A DNA stretch of 5,721 nucleotides. Origin: DAOMOP01 sp035444405. GTDB lineage: Bacteria > Pseudomonadota > Gammaproteobacteria > Burkholderiales > Rhodocyclaceae. The notes beneath the pieces are model-generated. The model made no database searches, was not told where the DNA came from, and was given only the letters and a program-made list of their open reading frames with translations. The stretch lies in the NCBI GenBank assembly GCA_035444405.1, contig DAOMOP010000239.1:1-5721 (forward strand), written 5' to 3'. This document shows positions 1-5,303 of the stretch, piece by piece (the stretch's first letter is position 1; every line of letters begins with the position of its first letter). A program made the position numbers and the translations under genes.

Positions 1-1352
1 GGGCGTCGTGCCCGGCAACCGCGTGCTGCTGCGCGGCGCGAACACGCCGTGGTTCGCGGTGTGCTGGCTCGCGGTCTGGAAGGCGGGGGCGGTCGCGGTC
101 GGCACGATGCCGCTGTTGCGCGCGAAGGAGCTCGGCGAGATCGTCCGGCTCGCGCGCATCGGCCACGCGCTGTGCGAAGCCGGCCTCGTCGACGAGCTCG
201 AACAGGTGCGCGCGGACCATCCCGAGCTGCGCCACGTCGCGCTTTTTGGCCCGGGCAGCGAGCTCGCCGAGCGCGTCATGGCCAAGTCGCCAGGCTTTGC
301 CGCCGTCGACACCGCCGCGACCGATCCGGCGCTGATCGCGTTCACGTCGGGCACGACCGGCGTGCCCAAGGGCACGATCCACTTTCATCGCGACGTGCTC
401 GCGATGTGCGAGGTGTTCCCGCGCCACTGCCTGCAGCCGGGGCCCGACGACGTCTTCATCGGCACGCCACCGCTCGCCTTCACGTTCGGCCTCGGCGGCC
501 TGCTGTGCTTTCCGCTGTGGGCGCGCGCCGCCACGGTGCTGCTCGACAAGCTCGCGCCCGACGCGCTGCTTGCGGCGATCGAGACCCATCGCGCGACGAT
601 CTGCTTCACGTCGCCGACCGGCTACCGGCAGATGACGCCGGCGGGCGCCCNNNNNNNNNNNNNNNNNNNNNNNNNNNNNNNCCGCCGGCGAGGCGCTGCC
701 GACCGACACGCGCGACAGGTGGCGCGAGGCGACCGGCATCGAGATCCACGACGGCATCGGCGGCACCGAGCTGATGCACATCTACATCGCCTCGGGCCCC
801 GAGGACTACCGGCCCGGCGCGATCGGACGGCTGCTGCCCGGCTATCGCGGCATGATCGTCGATGACGACATGAACCCGCTGCCGCCCGGCGAAGTCGGCA
901 AGCTCGCGATCAAGGGCCCGACCGGCTGCCGCTATCTCGCCGACGCGCGCCAGAAGAACTACGTGCGCGACGGCTGGAATCTGCCCGGTGACGCCTTCCA
1001 CATCGACGCGGACGGCTACTTCTACTACCACGCGCGCGTCGACGACATCATCGTCACGTCCGGCTACAACGTCTCGAGCCCCGAGGTCGAGTCGGCGCTG
1101 CTCGCCCACCCGGCGGTCGCCGAGTGCGGCGTGATCGGCGTGCCCGATCCGGAGCGCGGCCAGATCATCAAGGCCTTCGTCGTCGTCAAGCCCGGCGAGC
1201 GCGGCGACGACGCACTGGCCGCCGCGCTGCAGGACTTCGTCAAGCACACCGTCGCGCCGTACAAGTACCCGCGCGCGATCCGTTTCGTCGAATCGCTGCC
1301 GCGCACCGAGACCGGCAAGCTGCAGCGCTTCCGCCTCAAGTCGCTCGCCTGA
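1..1352 (+). CDS. 2-aminobenzoate/benzoate-type CoA ligase, 5'-partial, split by assembly gap
   Basis: An ATP-dependent aryl-CoA ligase of the ANL superfamily, which activates an aromatic acid to its AMP ester and then its CoA thioester. The frame is open through the left edge, so roughly the first 90-100 residues of a ~540-residue protein are missing; the GTG at 8 is not a real start. Visible motifs are the P-loop TSGTTGVPKG (344-373), DGIGGTEL (750-773), the hinge Asp in NLPGDAF (990-992), RVDD...SGYN (1035-1070) and the catalytic Lys of ETGKLQRF (1317-1319). The stop is TGA 1350-1352. The block KGPTGCRYLAD plus YVRDGWN recalls 2-aminobenzoate-CoA ligases more than classical benzoate-CoA ligase, so anthranilate or a related acid is the best guess. 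The left half reads in frame 2 and the right half in frame 3, because the 31-N gap is not a multiple of three. No aromatic-pathway partner genes are visible. Confidence 0.92.
651..681. other. assembly gap (31 N) inside the CoA ligase
   Basis: A run of 31 undetermined bases sits between the conserved TSPTGYRQM region and the AGEALP region of the CoA ligase. Base 650 is codon position 1 and base 682 must be codon position 2 of the real downstream frame. The true number of missing bases should therefore be a multiple of three. Family comparison from memory suggests about 10-13 codons are missing, so the gap length is only an estimate. Confidence 0.97.
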
Positions 1353-1439
1353 CGCGCCCGGCCGCGAGCCGGCACTGCGGCGCGCCTGCACCCGAAGCAC
1401 TCTCGATCTGCCCACCGCACCGCAAACGACCGAAGCGGC

Positions 1440-1445
1440 TACAAT
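1440..1445 (+). promoter_or_regulatory. possible -10 element ahead of the toxin-antitoxin pair
   Basis: TACAAT matches the sigma-70 -10 consensus at five of six positions and lies 21 bases before the mntA start codon. No recognisable -35 box occurs 16-18 bases upstream. A start of transcription near 1452 would leave a very short leader beginning at the Shine-Dalgarno GGAG (1452-1455). This is a weak call based on one hexamer. Confidence 0.27.
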
Positions 1446-1466
1446 GAGCGCGGAGACGCAAACACG

Positions 1467-1757
1467 ATGCTGCTCGATACCCTTCATCAACGCCGCGCCG
1501 AAATCGATGCGGTGGCGCGCCAGTACGGGGCCAGCCACGTGCGCGTGTTCGGTTCAGTCGCACGCGGCGAGGAAGGGCCGGACAGCGACATCGATCTCCT
1601 GGTCGACCTGCCACACGGTTACGATCTGTTCAACCAGCGACTGGCGCTGGCCGAGCGCCTGTGCGAGATGATCGGGCGCCGCGTCGACCTCGTTCCATCG
1701 CACGAGCTCAATCCGCACATCCGCCCGTACGTGCTGGCAGAGGCGGTCGATCTGTGA
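1467..1757 (+). CDS. mntA: MntA-type nucleotidyltransferase antitoxin (HEPN-MNT system)
   Basis: A 96-residue minimal nucleotidyltransferase (MNT fold). In the HEPN-MNT (type VII) toxin-antitoxin system, MntA neutralises the HepT RNase by transferring AMP units to a tyrosine next to the HEPN active site. The signature GSX10DXD is exact: Gly29-Ser30, ten residues, then Asp41-Ile-Asp43 (1551-1595). A third acidic residue is expected later and fits Asp74 in RRVDLVPS. The start ATG 1467 is preceded by GGAG at 1452-1455 (11-base spacing), and the length is normal for the family. Its TGA stop overlaps the GTG of the following HEPN frame by four bases (GTGA, 1754-1757), the usual coupling in these pairs. 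The gene looks intact although its partner is interrupted. Family assignment is firm; cognate activity is inferred. Confidence 0.9.
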   Translation: MLLDTLHQRRAEIDAVARQYGASHVRVFGSVARGEEGPDSDIDLLVDLPHGYDLFNQRLALAERLCEMIGRRVDLVPSHELNPHIRPYVLAEAVDL

Positions 1758-2095
1758 GCAAGCACTGAGAACCGTATGCTTGGCACATCCTCGACACGAT
1801 CGCCAAGATCCGTCGCATCGAGGCACGGGGCGACCTGAGCCAGGATGAAGTGCTTTTTGATGCAGCCTTGCGGAACCTCCAGACCTTGTCGGAGGCGACG
1901 CAGCGACTGCCCGACGAGCGGAAGACGCACGCCAGCCACATCCCGTGGCGCCAGATCAGCGGTTTTCGAAACATTCTGGTGCACGACTATCTCGGAGACA
2001 TCGATCCGGAGACGGTGCTGCGGGTGATACGCGAGCAGCTCTTGCCGCTCGAAATCGCCGTTCGCGCGATGCTCGCAGGCCACGACGAGACGTGA
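1754..2095 (+). pseudogene. hepT: HepT-type HEPN (DUF86) toxin with premature TGA at codon 5
   Basis: Restoring codon 5 gives a 113-residue DUF86/HEPN protein, the normal family length, starting at GTG 1754 inside the mntA stop. The RX4HXY RNase motif is intact as RNILVHDY (1967-1990). This supplies the catalytic Arg and His and the Tyr that MntA would AMPylate. The frame reads V-S-K-H-stop-E-P-Y, with TGA at 1766-1768 where homologues usually carry Arg; one C-to-T change (CGA to TGA) explains it. No ATG lies in frame downstream. The first GTG is at 1850 and would give 81 residues lacking helix 1, with no good ribosome site. The toxin is therefore either inactivated or truncated, or this base is a sequencing error. 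Base composition is lower in GC than the neighbouring minus-strand genes. Confidence 0.82.
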
Positions 2096-2116
2096 GCAGC
2101 GCATTCGCCGCGCTGC
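2096..2116 (+). terminator. weak hairpin directly after the HEPN gene
   Basis: GCAGCGC (2096-2102) can pair with GCGCTGC (2110-2116) across a seven-base loop, starting at the base after the hepT stop. No T-run follows, so it is at best a weak or Rho-assisted terminator between convergent transcripts. In GC-rich DNA a 7-bp stem can arise by chance. Confidence 0.25.
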
Positions 2117-2168
2117 ACGCTCATCACACCGACGAGGCCCCGGACCGCGAACATGTCGACGTCCGCCC

Positions 2169-2186
2169 GAACGCGAGGCAGCGTTC
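2169..2186 (-). terminator. hairpin directly after pqqD
   Basis: On the minus strand the pqqD stop is followed with no gap by GAACGC, a six-base loop, and GCGTTC (2186-2169). Its position fits the 3' end of a pqqA-pqqD transcript, since no minus-strand gene follows before the convergent HEPN gene. There is no U-tract, so classical intrinsic termination is not shown. Confidence 0.33.
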
Positions 2187-2471
2187 TCAGACGACGATCC
2201 AACCCTTGTCGCGGGCCGTCGTCAGAAAGGACAGGGTGCCTTCGCGCACCGCCTCGGCCGGCGCGTCGAAGACGCCCACGAGTTCGTCGAGCAGCGCCGC
2301 AACGTCGTTCGCGCCGTTGCAGCGCTTGAGGATTTCGCCGGCCACGGCGTTCAGTTTGATCACGCCTTCCGGGTAGAGCAGCAGCCAGGCGTTCTGGCTT
2401 TGTTCCCAGCGGAACATGTGGCGGGGACTGTGGCGCGGTTTCGCGTCGAGCGCGAGAGTCTGGCTTTCCAT
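2187..2471 (-). CDS. pqqD: PQQ biosynthesis peptide chaperone PqqD
   Basis: A 94-residue cytoplasmic protein of the PqqD family. PqqD binds the precursor peptide PqqA and presents it to the radical SAM enzyme PqqE, which cross-links a Glu and a Tyr in the first step of pyrroloquinoline quinone synthesis. The family pattern is clear: KPRHSPRHMFRWE near residues 11-23, LLYPEGVIKLN (about 31-41), AGEILKRCNG (about 44-53), and a C-terminal FL..AR.KGWI helix. Length is typical (about 90). The start ATG 2471 is supported by GGAG at 2482-2479, seven bases upstream, and by N-terminal alignment; Met19 would cut off conserved residues. It lies 66 bases downstream of pqqA, with a strong hairpin between them. 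pqqB, pqqC and pqqE are not in this window, so the usual pqqABCDE order is not present here. Confidence 0.92.
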   Translation of the reverse strand: MESQTLALDAKPRHSPRHMFRWEQSQNAWLLLYPEGVIKLNAVAGEILKRCNGANDVAALLDELVGVFDAPAEAVREGTLSFLTTARDKGWIVV

Positions 2472-2488
2472 CGTGTCGCTCCATCGCT

Positions 2489-2521
2489 CGCGCGGGGCGT
2501 GCCCAAGGCACGCCCCGCGCG
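2489..2521 (-). promoter_or_regulatory. 15-bp GC-rich hairpin between pqqA and pqqD
   Basis: Bases 2489-2503 and 2507-2521 are a perfect inverted repeat of 15 bp with a three-base loop. On the minus strand the hairpin begins 16 bases after the pqqA stop and ends 17 bases before the pqqD ATG, just outside the pqqD Shine-Dalgarno. No U-run follows. In other bacteria pqqA transcript is reported to exceed that of downstream pqq genes. A stem here could partly terminate transcription or protect the 3' end of a short pqqA mRNA, which would give more precursor peptide than chaperone. The structure is seen directly; the role is inferred. Confidence 0.72.
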
Positions 2522-2537
2522 GCGCAAGGCTTGGATC

Positions 2538-2612
2538 TCAGCGCACGTAGACGTACGCGGTCACTTCGAAGCCGAGACGCAGTTCGCAGTAGGCGGGAGT
2601 TTCCCAGGTCAT
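2538..2612 (-). CDS. pqqA: PQQ precursor peptide PqqA (24 residues)
   Basis: A 24-codon gene whose product begins MTWETPAYCELRL, continues GFEVTAYVY and ends in VR. PqqA is the ribosomally made substrate from which PQQ is carved. The conserved GFEVTAY core holds Glu16 and Tyr20 in the required E-x3-Y spacing; these two residues become the PQQ skeleton after PqqE joins them. The start is secured by a near-perfect ribosome site AAGGAGG (2626-2620), seven bases from ATG. The stop is TGA 2540-2538. Length (22-29 residues is common) and position just before pqqD support the call. Cys9 and a second Tyr at 22 are visible; I know no special role for them. The 213-base region upstream (2613-2825) should hold its promoter, but I see no convincing -35/-10 pair. 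It contains a 14-bp palindrome at 2641-2654. Confidence 0.95.
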   Translation of the reverse strand: MTWETPAYCELRLGFEVTAYVYVR

Positions 2613-2619
2613 CGCAATT

Positions 2620-2626
2620 CCTCCTT
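2620..2626 (-). promoter_or_regulatory. strong Shine-Dalgarno of pqqA
   Basis: AAGGAGG on the minus strand is complementary to the 16S anti-Shine-Dalgarno sequence over seven bases and is seven bases from the pqqA ATG. It is the strongest ribosome site in the window, fitting high expression of a precursor peptide, and it decides the start of a gene too short to detect otherwise. Confidence 0.85.
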
Positions 2627-2640
2627 GTCACGGTTGTGGA

Positions 2641-2654
2641 CGCCCGGCCGGGCG
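2641..2654. repeat. 14-bp perfect palindrome upstream of pqqA
   Basis: CGCCCGGCCGGGCG is self-complementary over all 14 bases and lies 28 bases upstream of the pqqA start codon. It could be an operator or a leader-RNA stem. It is all G and C, so chance in GC-rich DNA is a real alternative, and no regulator motif is recognised. Confidence 0.4.
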
Positions 2655-2825
2655 CTCCAGATCGATGATGCCGTGATGCCCCGACGCACGCTTCGGGCGG
2701 GGAGCCACAAACGCCTCAAGAAAATCATGAAGCGGCACGTGAGGCGGAATCCGTCCGCAACGGTCGTCGTGGATCGGCGCTCGCCGACGGTTTCGAACGC
2801 GCACCGTGGGTGCGAGCCTGTGCCG

Positions 2826-3686
2826 CTATGCAGTTTCCGCAGCGTCGGCGCAACGGACACCGCCGAAGCCTGCGCGCAACCCAGGCAGGCAGGCTGTGCC
2901 GCGCTCGGCGAACACGCGATGCACTTGTATGCCGCAGGCGCCTGCCGCAAGTGCGGCGGCAACGTCCGCGGCCGTGCGGATGCCACCGACCGCGACGATG
3001 GCCGCGGCGGTGCCGACCTGCTCCGCGAGCCGCGCGAGGCGCTCGAAGCGGCCGGGATCGTCGGGCATCACCGCGATGAGGCCATCGACGCCGGCGGCGA
3101 CGGCGGCGAGTGCCGCGCCCGGCAGCGGTGCGCCGACCGGGCCCAAGGGCAGCTTGACCGCGACGGCCGGGCGCACGCCGTCGCCGCAGTCGGCGCATGC
3201 GACCAGCGCGGCGAACGCGCGCTCGAGTTGCGGCAACGCCGCCACATCGAGCAGATGGCGGCGCTCGCGCGCGCTGAGGTTGAAGCTGACGTAGTCGGCA
3301 ACCGGCGCCGCGACGGCGAGCCCGGTGCGCCAGTCGTCGGTGAGCTGCGCGCCGGTCCCGCCCGGGCGGTTGCCGATGCCGATGCCGATGGCCGGCAGCA
3401 CCGCCACCTTGCGCCGCAGCGCGGCGAGCCGCGTCGCCAGCGTCGCGATCGCCTCGCCCCCGCCGGGCAGCGCATGCGCGGCCACGCTGCCGAACTCGAT
3501 CGCCGCAAAGCCGCTCGCGGCCAGCGCTCGCGCCCGTCGGCCGTCGTAATCGAAGCCGCCGGCAAGGCCGGGGCGGCAGCGGTGCAGCACGGCCCGCCGG
3601 TCGCGAGGGGCACGCTTGCTGCGTTCCACTTCGCCACCCCCACCCCATGACGCCATGGCGCGCACGCTGTCGTCCGTCGTCGCCAT
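2826..3686 (-). CDS. dihydroorotate-dehydrogenase-like FMN barrel protein, substrate residues not conserved
   Basis: A 286-residue protein resembling the DHODH (PyrD) TIM barrel. Family landmarks in order are GLAGGFDYDG (40-49), SGFAAIEFGSV (58-68), IGIGIGN (100-106), DYVSFNLSARE (131-141), VAVKLP with Lys178, GVDGLIAV (199-206) and VAVGGI then AAGACGIQVHRVF, the usual FMN-phosphate region (231-259). Canonical substrate residues are missing: the Lys of GxDKxG is Tyr47; the N-x-S-[SC]-P-N catalytic motif reads N-L-S-A-R-E (136-141); the NRMGFNN loop is absent; and the Asn of ATNT is replaced near Met207. It is therefore unlikely to oxidise dihydroorotate and may act on another substrate. The start ATG 3686 shares a base with the serC-like stop (TGATG), with AGGG seven bases upstream. 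The barrel homology begins near residue 38, so Met11 or the GTG codon 20 could also be the start. The C-terminal ~20 residues are not recognised. Confidence 0.75.
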   Translation of the reverse strand: MATTDDSVRAMASWGGGGEVERSKRAPRDRRAVLHRCRPGLAGGFDYDGRRARALAASGFAAIEFGSVAAHALPGGGEAIATLATRLAALRRKVAVLPAIGIGIGNRPGGTGAQLTDDWRTGLAVAAPVADYVSFNLSARERRHLLDVAALPQLERAFAALVACADCGDGVRPAVAVKLPLGPVGAPLPGAALAAVAAGVDGLIAVMPDDPGRFERLARLAEQVGTAAAIVAVGGIRTAADVAAALAAGACGIQVHRVFAERGTACLPGLRAGFGGVRCADAAETA

Positions 3687-4771
3687 CAGCCGGCCCTGCG
3701 CAGAAAATCGTTCATGAAGTCGGCGAGCGCCCAGGCGCCGGCCTGCGGCATCGCGTTGTACAGGCTCGCGCGCACGCCGCCGACCTGCGGATGGCCGCCG
3801 AGGTGGTGCAGGCCGCATTCGGCCGCCTCGGAGAGAAAGCGCGCGGTGAGCCGCTCGTCGTGCAGGTGAAAACGCACGTTGGTGGTCGAGCGATGGGCGG
3901 TCTCGACCGGTGCGACGTAGAAGCCGCCACTCGCGTCGACCGTGTCGTACAGGCATCGCGCCTTGCGCCGGTTCGCGTCGGCCATCGCGCCGAGCCCGCC
4001 CTGCTCCGCGATCCAGTCGAACACGAGGGCGGCGACCTGCACGGCGGCGGTCGGCGGCGTGTTGACGCAGTTGCCCGCACGCGCCTGCTCGGCATACGCG
4101 TGCGCACTCGGCACCGCCCCCGGCGTGCGTGCGAGCAAGTCCTCGCGCACGATGACGACGGTGAGCCCGGCCGGGCCGATGTTCTTCTGCGCGCTGGCGT
4201 AGATCAGGCCGAAGCGCGCCACGTCGAGCGGCGCGGCGAGAAAGCACGAGGTGGCGTCGGCGACCAGCGGCACCGCGCCGGTGTCGGGCAGCTCGGGCCA
4301 CGCGAGGCCGTCGGCGGTCTCGTTCGGCGTGATGTGGCAATAGGCGAACTCGCGCGGCAGGCGCCAGCCGTGCGTGCACGGTGCGGCGAGCGCGTGCTCG
4401 CCGGCGTGGCGGGCGACGACCTCGACGTTCGTGAAGCGGCGCGCCTCGGCGATCGCACGGCGCGACCAGTAGCCGGAGTCGGCGTACGCCGCCGGCTGCC
4501 CGCCACCGCACAGGTTGAGCGGCAGCAGCGCGAACTGGTGCATCGCGCCCCCGGCCATGAAGAGCACGTGGTAGCCGTCCGGCAGCGCGAGCAGCTCGGC
4601 CAGCCGCGTGCGCGCCCGCGCGAGTACCGCGCGGAAAGCCTCGCCGGTGAAGGGCCGCTCGATCGCCGCGGCGCCGTCCGCGCCGCGCTCGAAGAGCTCG
4701 GTCGCCGCGCGCGCGAGCACCGCGTCGGGCAGTCGCGCGGGACCGGCGGCAAAGCTCCAGGCAGCGCCCAT
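3686..4771 (-). CDS. serC: SerC-family PLP aminotransferase with altered phosphate-binding residues
   Basis: A 361-residue class V aminotransferase with the length and fold pattern of phosphoserine aminotransferase, which makes 3-phosphoserine from 3-phosphohydroxypyruvate and glutamate. Visible are AAGPARLP (8-15), the PLP-stacking Trp102, NET (150-152), Asp172 in LVADATS, the Schiff-base Lys196 in YASAQKNIGPAGLT, NTPPT (237-241) and VGGVRASLYNAMP (330-342), with the carboxylate Arg334. Several substrate-phosphate ligands known from E. coli SerC are not kept: the SHR[GS]KEF segment reads RPFTGEAF (39-46); the Arg of GGGRGQF is Met77; and GHR is GHP (326-328). The annotation may therefore overstate its specificity. 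The start ATG 4771 has GGAGGT at 4781-4776 and lies 11 bases after the upstream stop. The frame stays open further upstream to 5233, but that part is antisense-quality sequence over the membrane-protein gene. Confidence 0.88.
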   Translation of the reverse strand: MGAAWSFAAGPARLPDAVLARAATELFERGADGAAAIERPFTGEAFRAVLARARTRLAELLALPDGYHVLFMAGGAMHQFALLPLNLCGGGQPAAYADSGYWSRRAIAEARRFTNVEVVARHAGEHALAAPCTHGWRLPREFAYCHITPNETADGLAWPELPDTGAVPLVADATSCFLAAPLDVARFGLIYASAQKNIGPAGLTVVIVREDLLARTPGAVPSAHAYAEQARAGNCVNTPPTAAVQVAALVFDWIAEQGGLGAMADANRRKARCLYDTVDASGGFYVAPVETAHRSTTNVRFHLHDERLTARFLSEAAECGLHHLGGHPQVGGVRASLYNAMPQAGAWALADFMNDFLRRAG

Positions 4772-4782
4772 CGCCACCTCCG

Positions 4783-5292
4783 TCAGGGGGCCACCAGATA
4801 GCCGCCGTAGCTCGACGCGGCCATGAAGAACAGCAGCGGGATCGACAGCATCGTGTTGGTACGCGACGACAGGTGGGTGATGCGCGTGCAGCGCAGTCGC
4901 TCGTCGATCGTCGCGGGGACAATGCCGAGCACCTTCTTCTGGTGCGGCCACAGCACCAGCCAGACGTTGGCCATCATGATCGTGCCGATGTACATGCCGA
5001 CACCGATCGGCGCGAGCGCGCCGTCGAGCGCGAGCGCGCCGGGCAGCCAGCCGCGCTGCCACAACATCAGCATGCCGGCCGCCCAGGTCACGACCGAGGC
5101 CCAGCGAAAGAAGCCGTGCTCGCGCTTCATCAGCGCCATGAAGCGCTCGCTGCGGTCGTTGCCGAGCTCGGCCGCGGTGTACGGGCGCCAGCTCGGCCGC
5201 TGCACGACGCTCGAATAGTTGTGGCCGACCCACACGATGCCGGCGAGAAAATGCGTCCAGCGCAGCACCAGATCAACGGCAGTCGCGTCCAT
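4783..5292 (-). CDS. PuuD-like (urate oxidase N-terminal domain) four-helix membrane protein
   Basis: A 169-residue inner-membrane protein with four predicted hydrophobic helices at about residues 6-28, 61-78, 92-115 and 148-168. The sequence resembles the urate oxidase N-terminal (PuuD-type) membrane domain: RWTHFLAGIVWVGHNY (11-26), IMMANVWLVLWPHQKKVLG (105-123) and SSRTNTMLSIPLLFFM (142-157). Full-length PuuD urate hydroxylases are longer and end in a cytochrome c domain with CXXCH; that domain is absent, so urate oxidation should not be assumed. His14, His24, His59, His117 and His140 could bind a metal or heme, but this is speculative. The start ATG 5292 follows GGAGAG (5301-5296). The upstream gene stops 11 bases earlier and the aminotransferase starts 11 bases after this stop, so it sits in a tight operon. 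Confidence 0.75.
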   Translation of the reverse strand: MDATAVDLVLRWTHFLAGIVWVGHNYSSVVQRPSWRPYTAAELGNDRSERFMALMKREHGFFRWASVVTWAAGMLMLWQRGWLPGALALDGALAPIGVGMYIGTIMMANVWLVLWPHQKKVLGIVPATIDERLRCTRITHLSSRTNTMLSIPLLFFMAASSYGGYLVAP

Positions 5293-5303
5293 GTTCTCTC
5301 CGC

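Noticed and set aside
1358..1372. Hairpin CCGGC-CGCGA-GCCGG just after the CoA ligase stop
   Set aside because: The stem is only 5 bp with no T-run; chance pairing is likely.
606..1538. Minus-strand open frame of 310 codons over the CoA ligase
   Set aside because: It reads through the N run and opposes a gene with clear catalytic motifs. Its composition is typical of an antisense frame in GC-rich sequence.
2790..2814. Possible tRNA 3' half on the minus strand (GTTCGAAAC resembling a T-loop)
   Set aside because: The flanking bases do not form a T-stem, and no acceptor or anticodon stem can be built around it.
2800..2814. Hairpin CGCACC-GTG-GGTGCG just after the DHODH-like stop
   Set aside because: A 6-bp stem without a T-run is too weak to call a terminator in this base composition.
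3372..3389. Three tandem copies of GCCGAT, a possible microsatellite
   Set aside because: It encodes the Ile-Gly repeat of the IGIGIGN strand in the DHODH-like barrel, so protein sequence and codon bias explain it.
2400..4801. Long plus-strand open frames (2400-3650 and 3647-4801)
   Set aside because: They are antisense to the pqq, DHODH-like and SerC-like genes, are rich in Arg, Ala and Gly, show no family motifs, and arise readily in high-GC DNA.
2826..4922. A 698-codon open minus-strand frame suggesting a fusion protein
   Set aside because: Only the last 286 codons look like a protein family. The earlier part is an arginine-rich alternate frame of the serC-like and membrane-protein genes. 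The ATG at 3686, overlapping the serC-like stop, is the sensible start.
4772..5233. N-terminal extension of the aminotransferase to 515 residues
   Set aside because: The extension is an alternate frame over the PuuD-like membrane protein. SerC homology begins at Met 4771, which has its own Shine-Dalgarno and gives the normal family length.
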